A DNA stretch of 64,000 nt from UBA2330 sp049293015 (GTDB lineage: Bacteria > Bacteroidota > Ignavibacteria > Tepidaquicellales > Tepidaquicellaceae), in contig JBATSB010000010.1 in NCBI GenBank assembly GCA_049293015.1, forward strand, positions 1 through 64,000, in the 5' to 3' direction. The position numbers and the translations under genes were made by a program. The notes beneath the pieces are model-generated. The model saw nothing but the letters and a program-made list of their open reading frames with translations, searched no databases and had not been told where the DNA came from. This document shows positions 43,533 through 53,174 of this stretch, one piece after another. The stretch's first letter is position 1, and every line of letters starts with the position of its first letter.

Positions 43533-45167
43533 TTACTGATTAGATTTTTCAAAAATGAATGCTCCAAATCTTTGATCCGTAGAGATTATTTTATTTAGCA
43601 GTTTGTACGTACTGTCATTTTCAAGAGTCTCAAGCTGCACATCATTTAACATATCCTTTGGTCTGTAACTGTAATGCGAATCCCATACAATGATCGTACC
43701 CGGCTTTATGTCTTTCAGATTTTCAAGTATGAGTCTTTTGAATTTATCTGGTGATTCCCTGTAAAGCTCATCACTGTAAAATGGAATGAAAGTATGATTA
43801 TATAAAATTTCCTTATCCTGCAGTTCCAGTGTGTTTAGATATTCTGAAGTCTCTTTCAATGCTACATTCTCTGTAGATAAAACTTTAGGGGTAAAGCTAA
43901 TTGTCAGATAAACGATTGCGATCATTAACAAAATTGCAGATACTTTATTGAGATACTCGACTGCAGGTTCTTTTTTTATTAGTAAAATTATTACAAATGA
44001 AATTGCGATCACAAAAAATTTAGAATACTCAGAAGTCTCTAGTAAAATAAATCCGTTAGTGTCTTTAGATAAAAATGCCAGCGTAATAAATGCAAGTACA
44101 CCGGTTAGTATATATGATGTCTTTTTAAATGAAGGCATTGCAAGATTATTCAGACCTACAGTAGCGAATAAAGCAGCTATGGGAGAAATGTGGAGCAGAT
44201 ACCGCCAGTTGCCAGGATTCGCACCATCACTGAACATTGTCATAAGCTGAACAAAAAATATTGAAGTAAATATTAAATAAAATATTCCATACTTCATTAA
44301 ATATTCTTTTATCTTATCTGTTTCAGAAATGAATCCAAAAAAACCAAAGAAGAACAGCAGTAAAGTCACAGGTCCGACAATGAAAATATATACAAGTAAG
44401 TAATGTGAAATTCCCTGAGTCTTATAACTGTAAACTGAAAGCGACATGATCTCAGTTAGTACAAACATGATGTCACCGGTTTTTATAAAACCAAGCAGAT
44501 CATAAATTATCGGAAATACTGCAAGCAATATTATCGGCAGATAAACTTTCTTTCTGAAATATATCACTGCAAATATTAGTATGATCACAGCTACTTCCTG
44601 TCTGACTGTAAATATGTATCCGCAAATTAATGCTGACAGTGCATAGCTTTCTTTTTTATAAAGTATGAGCACAAACAAAATCAGCAGACTCGTGAAAATC
44701 TCTGCATAAGATCTGAATGACAGATCAAAAAATAATGGCTGAACAGATAAAAGCAACGCCCCGAAATATGCATAATTTATTTTACAGACTTTTAAAAGAA
44801 TGTAAGTATAGTAAACTGCAAGTGAAGCTATGAATGCATTGACGAGAAGGACGGCATTATATCCGAAGAGCGAAGGAATGACCATAAAAATTTTATAACC
44901 CGGCTTGGGTGAATTTCCAAGTATCACAAACGGATCACTCCAGAATGAAAGCATATTTATATACTGACCTACTTCATCATCCTGATAAAATCCCAATGAA
45001 TATTTACTGCTGATATAATAGATAATTGTAAACAGCGGTATGACTATCCAGAAATATTTTGATATTAACGGATTGTCATCTAACGGAATTACATTCTTAT
45101 TAAATTTAGCTGAAGTCCCTGAACCTGCAGAGCTCCGCACATTTTTTTTCGATTCTTTTTTTGCCAT
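43533..45167 (-). CDS. Multi-pass membrane glycosyltransferase-like protein (GT39/ArnT type)
   Basis: The 544-residue protein has a charged N-terminal tail (AKKESKKNVRSSAGSG), then about twelve hydrophobic helices and a soluble end. The first periplasmic loop contains YQDDEVGQYINMLSFWSDP, with an acidic pair where GT-C enzymes bind lipid-linked sugar, and FRSYAEIF follows. Assignment is by topology and loop motif, not by a full family match. It heads the operon with the epimerase and GT2 gene. Confidence 0.7.
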   Translation of the reverse strand: MAKKESKKNVRSSAGSGTSAKFNKNVIPLDDNPLISKYFWIVIPLFTIIYYISSKYSLGFYQDDEVGQYINMLSFWSDPFVILGNSPKPGYKIFMVIPSLFGYNAVLLVNAFIASLAVYYTYILLKVCKINYAYFGALLLSVQPLFFDLSFRSYAEIFTSLLILFVLILYKKESYALSALICGYIFTVRQEVAVIILIFAVIYFRKKVYLPIILLAVFPIIYDLLGFIKTGDIMFVLTEIMSLSVYSYKTQGISHYLLVYIFIVGPVTLLLFFFGFFGFISETDKIKEYLMKYGIFYLIFTSIFFVQLMTMFSDGANPGNWRYLLHISPIAALFATVGLNNLAMPSFKKTSYILTGVLAFITLAFLSKDTNGFILLETSEYSKFFVIAISFVIILLIKKEPAVEYLNKVSAILLMIAIVYLTISFTPKVLSTENVALKETSEYLNTLELQDKEILYNHTFIPFYSDELYRESPDKFKRLILENLKDIKPGTIIVWDSHYSYRPKDMLNDVQLETLENDSTYKLLNKIISTDQRFGAFIFEKSNQ

Positions 45168-45320
45168 AAATAAGTTTCAAATATATTAATATAAATCCGC
45201 AAATGAAATTTACTTTGAAAAGTCGTTTAATTAATTTTTATATGCTGAGCAATAATTTTAAATTCTATACCCATTTTTTACAAAGATTATAAAATTCAAA
45301 TAAATTATCTTGTGAACTAT

Positions 45321-45439
45321 TTACATTGAACATTGAACATTGAACATTGAACATTGAACATTGAACATTGAACATTGAACATTAATAATTGAACATTGTA
45401 CTTTCAGCATTGTACATTGAACATTAATAATTGAACATT
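45321..45439. repeat. Heptanucleotide tandem repeat (GAACATT)
   Basis: Seventeen successive 7-base units fit one register. Eight are perfect GAACATT copies at 45328-45383; the rest are variants (AATAATT, GTACATT, CAGCATT, GAACATT again). The tract stops 6 bases before the tRNA-Arg gene. Confidence 0.85.
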
Positions 45440-45445
45440 AAGCTT

Positions 45446-45517
45446 GCCCCTGTGGTGTAATGGATAGCACAAAGGTCTTCGGAACCTTCGGTCAGGGTTC
45501 AAATCCTTGCAGGGGTA
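45446..45517 (+). tRNA. tRNA-Arg (anticodon TCG)
   Basis: Cloverleaf: acceptor GCCCCTG with CAGGGGT (45510-45516, first pair G-T), D arm GTGTAATGGATAGCAC, anticodon stem AAGGT/ACCTT with loop CTTCGGA giving TCG, T arm CAGGGTTCAAATCCTTG. The 3' CCA is not encoded. It sits between two heptamer repeat tracts. Confidence 0.88.
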
Positions 45518-45570
45518 CTAAATCAATTTTATATTTTAAATGTTCAATTTTAAATGAAGAGCCTAGAAAA

Positions 45571-45683
45571 AGTTAGTAGTTAATAGTGAACAGACTTTGT
45601 TAATAGTTCAAATTACTAATTACTAACTATTAACTACTAACTATTAACTACTAACTATTAACTACTAACTATTAACTACTAAC
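45571..45683. repeat. Heptanucleotide tandem repeat (TACTAAC/TATTAAC) with inverted arm
   Basis: Nine units alternate TACTAAC and TATTAAC at 45621-45683. The stretch AGTTAGTAGTTAATAGT at 45571-45587 is the exact reverse complement of one two-and-a-half-unit stretch, so the tract can fold back on itself. It lies 8 bases before the priA stop and on the other side of tRNA-Arg from the GAACATT tract. Confidence 0.8.
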
Positions 45684-45691
45684 TCTCACTG

Positions 45692-48217
45692 CTACATTAA
45701 GTTTACTGCATCCACATCAATCGTGATCATTACTTTTTTAGGAATTTTATTCTTTATATAAAATTTCACTTCAGTCAGTATCCATTTCAGGAACACTCCC
45801 GAAATATCTTTTTCTTTAATTGATTTTAAAATGAGATGAAATCTGTATTTATCTTTTAGTTTTGAAAATAAAGGCGGATTAGGAGGAAGTATTTCTAGTA
45901 ATTTATCTTTGTCGAGAGTTGATACCAGATTATATAATTCTTTGATCTTACTTTCACAAAGATTTTTATCAGCCGATTTTGATTCTATTATAACAAGTCT
46001 GCTGAATGGAGGATAGTTAAGCTGCCTTCTTACTGCAATTTCCTTTTCATAAAAATTTATATAGTCATGATTTTTCACATTCTCAAATACATAAAATTCT
46101 GAATGATTTGTCTGAATCAATACCTCGCCGGCTTTCTCGCTCCTGCCGCTCCTCCCCGACACTTGTGTAAGTATCTGAAAAGTTTTTTCCGTAGCCCTGA
46201 AGTCAGGATTCAAAAGTCCGATATCAGCATTCACTACTCCGACAAGTGTCACATCAGGAAAATCCAGCCCTTTGGAAATGATCTGTGTCCCTGCAAGTAT
46301 GTCTATTTTTTTATCATAAAAATCTTTTAGCAAAGTATGAAACTGTCTCTTTGAATTCAAAGAGTCCGAATCAATTCTCTTTATCACTGCTCGAGGAAAA
46401 ATTTTCTCTAATTCTTCTTCCACTCTTTCTGTTCCCGCTCCCTTTTCAATTAGCTTGTCCGATCCACATGAGGCACAGACTCTGTTCTTTTTTTTACTGA
46501 ATCCGCAGTAATGACATTTCTGCAGATCGATGGCTTTGTGAAATGTCAGTGCAATGTTGCATCTGATACACATCTCCACTTCTCCGCAGCTCAGACATTC
46601 CAGATAAGAATGATATCCCCTTCTGTTTTGTAAAATTATAATACTCTCTTTTTTCTCAAGCCGCTCACCTATTTCATATATCAAATCTTTTGAAAGAAAT
46701 TTGATCTTAACTTTATCTATCGTATCAAAAAAATCTTTCACTTTAAATTTGTAATCACTGTTGTCATAATCCTTATCTTCATCTTTTTCTTTTTTTAGCA
46801 GATCTATAATTCTTATTTCAGGCATTTTAATATTCGAAGCTCTTAGCGGCAAATTGAATAAACCGTATTTTCCTGTCTGTCCGTTGTAATAAGATTCTAA
46901 TGAAGGTGTAGCTGAGCCGAGAACTACAGGCGCATTGTTAAGTAAACCTCTGTAGATCGCACAGTCTCTGCCATTATATTTCGGTGAGTTTTCCTGTTTG
47001 TAAGATGAGTCATGCTCTTCATCAACTACTATGATTCCGATATTTTTTAACGGAGCAAATACTGCTGACCTTGCACCGATAACAATTTTAATATCACCGT
47101 TTACAATCCTGTCGAATGTATCCCGCCTTTCACCTTCTGAAAGTTTACTATGAATGACTCCTATAATATTTCCAAATGCACTTCTGAATCTGTAGATAAG
47201 TTGTGGCGTTAGTGAAATTTCCGGAACGAGAACTATCGCTGTCTTCTTTTTCTTTAGAACTCTTTTGATTAGATTAATATACACTTCAGTTTTACCGCTG
47301 CCTGTTACACCATAGATCAGAAATACTTTAAAAATTTCCTTATCAGTAAATTCAGAAATACCTTTAACAATTTTCTCCTGATCAGAATTAAGTGTCAGTG
47401 TCTTGTCATCTTCTTTAAAAATATCTTCCGACTGTCTGAATTCACGTTCCTCTTTTATTTCTATAAGTTCTTTAAGCAGTAATGAATTTATTGATGATGA
47501 ACTAATACCGCTTATATCCGATGCTTCTTTTATAGAATTAAATCTGTCTTCTGACAACAGTTTCATAAATTCGATCTGCTTTTCTGACCGGATCTTATGC
47601 TGTGAAATTATTTTATCAATTTCTTTTAAGCTGAAATTCAGACTTGCAGTCTTAATTCTTTTTTCACTGACCGTTTTTGAGAATTGATTTTCGGAATATA
47701 TGATCTTCTTTTCTTCCAATGTTTTCAAATAACTGGACAAGTCATTGAAATTCAGTTTTCGCTCAAGCTGCTTCTTTGCAGCAAACTCTTTATTCTCAAG
47801 CGCTTCTATGATCTTTAAAAAAATATCTTCCTTCAGCTCTGAATTATCAAGCTGTTTCAGATATTCTTCATGCAGTTTATAAAATTTATCTGTGCTAATA
47901 TTCATCTTGCCAGGTATTGCTGAAAAAATTACTTCACCTATTGGAGCACAATAATATTCCGATAGCCATTTACAGAATTCCATAAGTTCATCTTCTATAA
48001 TTACGTTTTCATCAAGCAGATCAAGTATAGAACGTAATTTTTTATGTTCGGTAATATCAGTAACATTAACTATAATTCCTGTGATCTTTTTATTTCCAAA
48101 TCCTGCAAGAACTCTTTTACCCGGTATTGCTGATGAAATTAAATGAGGAGGGATCTTGTAAGTGAAAAGATTATCTAACGGCAGATTAAAAGCGACATTG
48201 GCAAATAGTTCACTCAC
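45692..48217 (-). CDS. priA: Primosomal replication protein N' (PriA helicase)
   Basis: The 841-residue protein has the PriA N-terminal DNA-binding region (VAFNLPLDNLFTYKIPPHL), Walker A in IYGVTGSGKTEVYINLI, the DEEH box in IIVVDEEHDSSYKQEN, VLGSATPSLESYY, and the Cys pairs of the zinc-binding insertion (CLSCGEVEMCIRC, CHYCGF, CASCGS). AGTQIISKGLDFP and TQVSGRSGRSEKAGEV are helicase motifs V and VI. It restarts stalled replication forks. It is a single gene on the minus strand. Confidence 0.95.
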   Translation of the reverse strand: MSELFANVAFNLPLDNLFTYKIPPHLISSAIPGKRVLAGFGNKKITGIIVNVTDITEHKKLRSILDLLDENVIIEDELMEFCKWLSEYYCAPIGEVIFSAIPGKMNISTDKFYKLHEEYLKQLDNSELKEDIFLKIIEALENKEFAAKKQLERKLNFNDLSSYLKTLEEKKIIYSENQFSKTVSEKRIKTASLNFSLKEIDKIISQHKIRSEKQIEFMKLLSEDRFNSIKEASDISGISSSSINSLLLKELIEIKEEREFRQSEDIFKEDDKTLTLNSDQEKIVKGISEFTDKEIFKVFLIYGVTGSGKTEVYINLIKRVLKKKKTAIVLVPEISLTPQLIYRFRSAFGNIIGVIHSKLSEGERRDTFDRIVNGDIKIVIGARSAVFAPLKNIGIIVVDEEHDSSYKQENSPKYNGRDCAIYRGLLNNAPVVLGSATPSLESYYNGQTGKYGLFNLPLRASNIKMPEIRIIDLLKKEKDEDKDYDNSDYKFKVKDFFDTIDKVKIKFLSKDLIYEIGERLEKKESIIILQNRRGYHSYLECLSCGEVEMCIRCNIALTFHKAIDLQKCHYCGFSKKKNRVCASCGSDKLIEKGAGTERVEEELEKIFPRAVIKRIDSDSLNSKRQFHTLLKDFYDKKIDILAGTQIISKGLDFPDVTLVGVVNADIGLLNPDFRATEKTFQILTQVSGRSGRSEKAGEVLIQTNHSEFYVFENVKNHDYINFYEKEIAVRRQLNYPPFSRLVIIESKSADKNLCESKIKELYNLVSTLDKDKLLEILPPNPPLFSKLKDKYRFHLILKSIKEKDISGVFLKWILTEVKFYIKNKIPKKVMITIDVDAVNLM

Positions 48218-48293
48218 TTACTTTGAATATAAATTATTTATAAATATGTTCTATCGTTTTCAGGTCTTTTGAATATTTCTATCAGAAATCATA

Positions 48294-49784
48294 TCACTTT
48301 CGTTTTCCAAACAACATTGTAATATTTGCAACTATAAATGTTATCACCACTCCAAAGAATGTGAACCATGTAAGAGTTATAGCCGGCATCACTCCAAACT
48401 TAGGCAGTACGAACAGCAACGATAGAATTACAATTGCAAAAGTATATGAAATGACAGCATCCTTAAGTTGAGCTTTCTCACTCATTATACCAAGCAGAAA
48501 TACTCCGAGAAGTCCGCCATAGATAAGCGACTGAATTTTTAATGCAAAGTCAACTGCAGGATTCGTCTCACTTTGAAATAAAAGTCCTGTTCCCATTATC
48601 ACAATCGCCCAGAAGATAGTCGCAAGTTTTGAATACTTAAGTTCATCCTTTTCATTTTTTATGAAATTCTTTCCTTTAAACAGATCAAGTATTGTAGTTG
48701 ATGCGAGAGAGTTAAATGTCGATGACAAAGTTGACATAGAAGCAGAAAGAAGTCCTGCAACAACTATCCCTGCCAGTCCTACAGGCAGACTCTGAACAAT
48801 GAACATCGGAAATATCTCATCAGACTTTGTCAGATTCTGTCCGTTCATAACAAGATTTTTAAAATCGACACCTTCATATAATGCAAAAAGCATTAAGCCT
48901 ACAACTAAAAATATTGCAAACTGAACTGTCACAATCACTCCGCTCATAATCACTGCTTTCTGTGAAGATCTTTTATCTTTACATGTCAGTAATCTCTGCA
49001 CTATCATCTGATCTGTGCCGTGTGAAGCCATTGCCAAAAATGCACCGCCGACAAGTCCTCCGATCAATCCATATCCTCCTGTGAAAAATGATGTGAAACT
49101 ATCTGACATCTTCAGATTGAATATTTGAAACTTATCTCCCGGATTTGCAAATGCAGTGACATCATCCCATCCGTTCGGTAATAAGTTATAGATTACCACC
49201 ATTGATGCTACTGCTCCGAATGTATAAACAAACATTTGTATCACATCTGTCCATATCACAGCTTTGATCCCGCCGATGTACGAATAAATCACTGTGATCA
49301 CTCCGACAATAAGTATACATTCAAAATAACCAAGACCTGTTATAAATTTAATTGGAATAGCTGTTGTAAAAAGTCTGACTCCGTCTGCAAAAATTCTAAG
49401 CAATATAAAAGTAACTGATGCATATTTTCTCATCGGCTCGCCGAATCTGTTTCCGAGGAACTGATACGCCGTCTCCATATTTCCTGAATAATATCTTGGA
49501 ATGAAAACCATTGCCACAACAATTCTGCCGATAAGAAATCCAATGGAAAGCTGCAGGAAATTCATATTGGAAATATATGCAAGCCCCGGAATGCTGATGA
49601 AAGTCAGCGTGCTCGTTTCAGTTGCAACCACAGAGAAACATGCAGCCCACCATGGGATATTACGCGAACCTAGGAAGTAGTCTTTTACAGAAGTCTGCTT
49701 ACCCGAAGTAATGATCCCGAATATTGCAACGGCAATTAAATAAACTATTACGATCGTATAATCGACTGGAGAAAAATTTATCAA
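48294..49784 (-). CDS. Sodium:solute symporter (SSS family)
   Basis: The 496-residue membrane protein has about thirteen helices. Typical SSS elements are DYTIVIVYLIAVAIFG at the N-terminus, the DYFLGSRNIPWWAACFSVVATETS segment, and GGIKAVIWTDVIQM with SMSTLSSTFNSLAS later. It imports an unknown solute (sugar, amino acid or organic acid) with sodium. It is probably its own transcription unit; the 49785-49997 gap after it holds two hairpin repeats. Confidence 0.9.
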   Translation of the reverse strand: MINFSPVDYTIVIVYLIAVAIFGIITSGKQTSVKDYFLGSRNIPWWAACFSVVATETSTLTFISIPGLAYISNMNFLQLSIGFLIGRIVVAMVFIPRYYSGNMETAYQFLGNRFGEPMRKYASVTFILLRIFADGVRLFTTAIPIKFITGLGYFECILIVGVITVIYSYIGGIKAVIWTDVIQMFVYTFGAVASMVVIYNLLPNGWDDVTAFANPGDKFQIFNLKMSDSFTSFFTGGYGLIGGLVGGAFLAMASHGTDQMIVQRLLTCKDKRSSQKAVIMSGVIVTVQFAIFLVVGLMLFALYEGVDFKNLVMNGQNLTKSDEIFPMFIVQSLPVGLAGIVVAGLLSASMSTLSSTFNSLASTTILDLFKGKNFIKNEKDELKYSKLATIFWAIVIMGTGLLFQSETNPAVDFALKIQSLIYGGLLGVFLLGIMSEKAQLKDAVISYTFAIVILSLLFVLPKFGVMPAITLTWFTFFGVVITFIVANITMLFGKRK

Positions 49785-49870
49785 GGAATTTTAATTATAT
49801 TTATATCTAAAATTATTTTAGTAATTACTTTATGAAATAAGTAAATATTTATTCAATTTCGATTTCGTTC

Positions 49871-49902
49871 CCGCAGAGTCTCGTGCTCTTCGGACTCTGC
49901 GG
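49871..49902. repeat. CCGCAGAGTC hairpin repeat, copy 1
   Basis: CCGCAGAGTC (49871-49880) pairs with GACTCTGCGG (49893-49902), a 10-bp perfect stem with a 12-base loop. Copies are at 52119-52150 and 61045-61076. All three are preceded by TT-rich sequence and GTT(C)CCG. Confidence 0.65.
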
Positions 49903-49925
49903 ATATTGAGTTGAAAATTTCTTGC

Positions 49926-49952
49926 TCATTCCCAAACTCCAGTTTGGTAACG
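49926..49952. repeat. CGTTCCCAAACT-family hairpin, copy 2
   Basis: CATTCCCAAACTCCAGTTTG is followed by GTAACG; it aligns with the element at 9940-9965 but its outer stem is imperfect. AGTTTCAAACTC at 49971-49982 is the worn second hairpin. Confidence 0.5.
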
Positions 49953-49997
49953 CAATTAAAATTAAAAATTAGTTTCAAACTCATCATTAGGACTGTC

Positions 49998-50846
49998 TTA
50001 TTCAATTTCTATCTTCTCTTTTAAAAAATATCCTCTTTCATTCTTACCTATCATAGCGCAAATATTATGCGGATCATGTTCAAAAAATATCATCATATCA
50101 TTCTCAGCTATATCCTTGAGATATTTATGTTTCTCTTCAAGCGTCGTCAATGGAAACAGATCATATCCCATTATATAAGGAGCGGGAATGTGACCGGCAG
50201 TGGGTATAAGATCTGCAAGATAAAGCAAAGTATTTACATCATCAGAAATTTTGATCATCTGCATGTGACTGGTATGTCCGTTCACAGGGAGCAGCGAAAT
50301 GAATTCGTCAAACTTTTCTTCACCGTCAGTCAGTTTCAGAACTTTAGCTTTCTCTAATGGTTTGTAATTTTCCGGAAAAAAACTTGCTCGGTCTCTTTCT
50401 GACGGATTCAATGCCCATTCATACTGTTTCTTTTGCACATGATAAATTGCATTCGGAAAAGAAGGGACAGGCTCATTGTTTTCATTATATTCTGTATTTC
50501 CTCCCGCATGATCGAAATGTAAGTGTGTAAGTATTACATCCGTGATATCACTTTTATTCAGACCGAGATCTGCAAGACTTTTTTCTAAAGTATATTCTGT
50601 ATAATCAACATCATATATCTTGTTTACTTTTTCTGACAACTTATATCCGATACCTGTATCAACTAGAATTTTTTTCTTACCGTTGTCCAGAAGTAAAGCT
50701 CTCGTACACATGTCTATCCTGTTTTGTTCATCTGCCGGATTAGTTTTCTGCCAGAGATTCTTTGGCACAACTCCAAACATTGCTCCCCCGTCTAATTTAA
50801 AAAGTCCTGTCTGCACAGGATGTATAGTATAATCCCCTATTTTCAT
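49998..50846 (-). CDS. Metallo-beta-lactamase-fold hydrolase
   Basis: The 282-residue protein has the metal-binding motif T-H108-L-H110-F-D112-H113 and NGHTSHM and FEHDPH segments supplying further ligands. VDTGIGYKL and DVILTHLHFDHAGG are typical of the quorum-quenching lactonase-like and related hydrolase subgroups, but the substrate cannot be told. No signal peptide, so it is cytoplasmic. Single gene, convergently placed against the symporter repeats. Confidence 0.83.
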   Translation of the reverse strand: MKIGDYTIHPVQTGLFKLDGGAMFGVVPKNLWQKTNPADEQNRIDMCTRALLLDNGKKKILVDTGIGYKLSEKVNKIYDVDYTEYTLEKSLADLGLNKSDITDVILTHLHFDHAGGNTEYNENNEPVPSFPNAIYHVQKKQYEWALNPSERDRASFFPENYKPLEKAKVLKLTDGEEKFDEFISLLPVNGHTSHMQMIKISDDVNTLLYLADLIPTAGHIPAPYIMGYDLFPLTTLEEKHKYLKDIAENDMMIFFEHDPHNICAMIGKNERGYFLKEKIEIE

Positions 50847-50980
50847 TTTTAAAATTAATTTCTGTCAAAATTTAAGTCATAATAAAGATTATGATTTTAA
50901 TTTTATATGTAAAATAAAATTGAATTTAATCTTAAGTATAATGTATTTAACTTAACCGAAAAATTAATAGAAATATACCA

Positions 50981-52051
50981 ATGAAAATTATTATAAATTT
51001 ATTTATTCTGCTTCTAGTAAGTACCGGTCTGTATTCACAAAACGCATCGACTTACTTTCCGGCAAATACCGGTTATAAATGGTTTTATAAAAATACTCCT
51101 CTCGACTCTTTAAGTAATCCAAATTATAACTTATCGACATATCAGGTCGATTCATTCGCAACCAATGTGAATTATAACGGACTGCCTGCATCACTGGTTT
51201 TATCACAATCGGGTCTGACAAATATTAATCAACAGGGATTGTTTACAGATTCAGTTTTTTATAATTTTCAGTCAACCAATGGTTTCTATTTTCTTAATCC
51301 TTTAAGTTTTATTAATTCTATTCCTGTTTTTGATTCAGTTGCGTTTATTCAGTTTCTCAGATCGTTTGAAGGATGGTATAGTTATTACAGATTTGCGCAG
51401 ACTGTAAATGTTCCTTATACACTTTTCTCAAGAGATACAACTGTAACATTTGATTCTCTTACACTTCCGCTCAGAGTTTCTGCTACAGGAAGGAGACTTA
51501 ATGATCAGACTATTTCAACTGTCAACGGAAATTATAATTGCAAAAAGTTTTTAATCACTTTTGGAATTAGTTATGGACTTCTTCCACCGCTTATTTATAT
51601 TCCGATTGTCAGCATACCCGATACAGTTTATATTGCTCAAAATGTCTGGATTGTAAAAGATATCATTCCATCTATTAGTGTTGATTTAAATACAATTGGG
51701 ATTGATCTGGCATTTACTATTCCGGGCAGTTTAAAAGAGCTTACTCAAAATACTATAGGTATATCCGGTCAAAATATTTTTAATCCGGAAAGTTTTTCTC
51801 TTGGTCAGAATTATCCAAATCCCTTTAATCCAAACACAGTTATCAATTACAATATTGTTAAATCAGATTTTATTTCTCTGAAAGTTTTTGACATACTCGG
51901 TAATGAAGTTGCTGTTCTTGTAAATGAAAAACAAAATGCGGGAAGTTATTCAGTGGAATTTGATGGAGCAAGTCTGCCTAGCGGGGTTTATTATTACAGA
52001 CTCAGTTCAGGTGATTTTAATGATGTGAAAATGATGACGCTGATAAAATAA
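50981..52051 (+). CDS. Secreted protein with T9SS sorting tail, unassigned body
   Basis: The 356-residue protein has a signal peptide (KIIINLFILLLVSTGLYSQ), a beta-rich body of about 250 residues (STYFPANTGYKWFYKNTPLD near the start) without a domain I can name, and a T9SS type A tail from SLGQNYPNPFNPNT to MMTLIK. Function unknown; it should be displayed on or released from the cell surface. It is a lone gene on the plus strand. Confidence 0.8.
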   Translation: MKIIINLFILLLVSTGLYSQNASTYFPANTGYKWFYKNTPLDSLSNPNYNLSTYQVDSFATNVNYNGLPASLVLSQSGLTNINQQGLFTDSVFYNFQSTNGFYFLNPLSFINSIPVFDSVAFIQFLRSFEGWYSYYRFAQTVNVPYTLFSRDTTVTFDSLTLPLRVSATGRRLNDQTISTVNGNYNCKKFLITFGISYGLLPPLIYIPIVSIPDTVYIAQNVWIVKDIIPSISVDLNTIGIDLAFTIPGSLKELTQNTIGISGQNIFNPESFSLGQNYPNPFNPNTVINYNIVKSDFISLKVFDILGNEVAVLVNEKQNAGSYSVEFDGASLPSGVYYYRLSSGDFNDVKMMTLIK

Positions 52052-52118
52052 TTTCAAATTTCAAATATTAAATTTTAAATACAAAATAAAATCTAGGAAT
52101 TAAAAATTTTATTTGTTC

Positions 52119-52150
52119 CCGCAGAGTCTCGTGTTCTTCGGACTCTGCGG
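52119..52150. repeat. CCGCAGAGTC hairpin repeat, copy 2
   Basis: CCGCAGAGTC (52119-52128) pairs with GACTCTGCGG (52141-52150). It lies 67 bases after the T9SS gene and could also act as its terminator. Confidence 0.65.
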
Positions 52151-52196
52151 AATTTGAATTAAATTTTAATTTTCAAAAATGCTTGCACCACACTTT

Positions 52197-52227
52197 GTCA
52201 TTCCCGCGTGTTTTTAGCGGGAATCCA
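52197..52227. repeat. Short dispersed palindrome (GTCATTCC type), copy 2
   Basis: GTCATTCCCGC is followed by GCGGGAATCC; the stem ATTCCCGC/GCGGGAAT differs from the copy at 1492 but keeps pairing. It lies 46 bases before the GIY-YIG gene. Confidence 0.6.
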
Positions 52228-52273
52228 TTCATGTTAAATTATGCTTATCTCTAAATAGAAATTATTTTAAAAA

Positions 52274-53119
52274 ATGAAATTCGGTAAAAAAATTACGATA
52301 TTCTTAATAGACGGAGATCCGAATGGTCGCTTAACTTGTGAACTTTCAAATTGGTCAGGTAAAGCTTATAAAATTCCGAGGATAAATATTAAAGACTGTA
52401 CTGACAGAGATGACTTGAAAAGTACAGGAGTCTATTTGCTTTTCGGAAAAGACGATGACGGTAAAGATCAGGTTTATATCGGTGAAGCAGAATCAATTTT
52501 AAAACGACTAAATCAACAATTGACTCAGAAAGAATTTTGGAAGGAAGCTATAGTATTCATTAGTAAAGATGAAAACCTAAATAAAGCTCATATTAAATAT
52601 TTAGAAAATAGACTACACGAAATTGCTAAATCCGCAAATCGATATAAACTTGATAATTCAATAATTCCTACTCAGTCTTTAATTTCTGAATCTGACAGAG
52701 CAGAAATGGAGGAATTTATAGAGTATATAAAAATGCTCGTAAATACTTTAGGACATAAAGTGTTTGATGAAAAAAGAGAAGTTAAACCAAAACAAAAGCA
52801 AGATACGTTTTTCATAAAATCCGCTCGTGGAGCAGAGGGTCAAGGTGAACCGACTTCGGAAGGATTTGTTGTTTTTAAAGGGTCAAAAGCAGCGGCTACT
52901 ATAGTAAATTCAATGACTCCTAATTTTATTAGTTTAAGACAAAAATTAATTAATGAAGAAGTTCTTTTAGATAAAAGCGAATACTTGGAGTTTTCAGACG
53001 ACTACATATTCAGTAGTCCATCAACAGCTGCAGCAATTGTTATGGGACGAAACGCAAACGGACTTACAGAATGGAAAAACAAAAATAGAAAAACTTTAAA
53101 GGAATATGAAGTGAATTAA
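52274..53119 (+). CDS. GIY-YIG nuclease-like protein with DUF4357
   Basis: The 281-residue protein has a GIY-YIG-type core in the first half: GVYLLFGKDDDGKDQVYIGEAES (GVY and YIG in the right order, about residues 55-77), an EAIVFISKDENLNKAHIKYLENRL helix with the family Glu, and a C-terminal DUF4357-like region (KSARGAEGQGEPTSEGFVVF, FSSPSTAAAIVMGRNANG). Such proteins are accessory, possibly restriction- or repair-linked. It is a single gene next to repeats. Function of this subgroup is not established. Confidence 0.78.
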   Translation: MKFGKKITIFLIDGDPNGRLTCELSNWSGKAYKIPRINIKDCTDRDDLKSTGVYLLFGKDDDGKDQVYIGEAESILKRLNQQLTQKEFWKEAIVFISKDENLNKAHIKYLENRLHEIAKSANRYKLDNSIIPTQSLISESDRAEMEEFIEYIKMLVNTLGHKVFDEKREVKPKQKQDTFFIKSARGAEGQGEPTSEGFVVFKGSKAAATIVNSMTPNFISLRQKLINEEVLLDKSEYLEFSDDYIFSSPSTAAAIVMGRNANGLTEWKNKNRKTLKEYEVN

Positions 53120-53174
53120 ACCCTAGTATAAATTTTTCGATCAAAAGTTTTTTATCCAATTTAAAATTTATAAT

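Noticed and set aside
45321..45683. CRISPR array
   Set aside because: The units are 7 bases without spacers; no cas genes are in the window.
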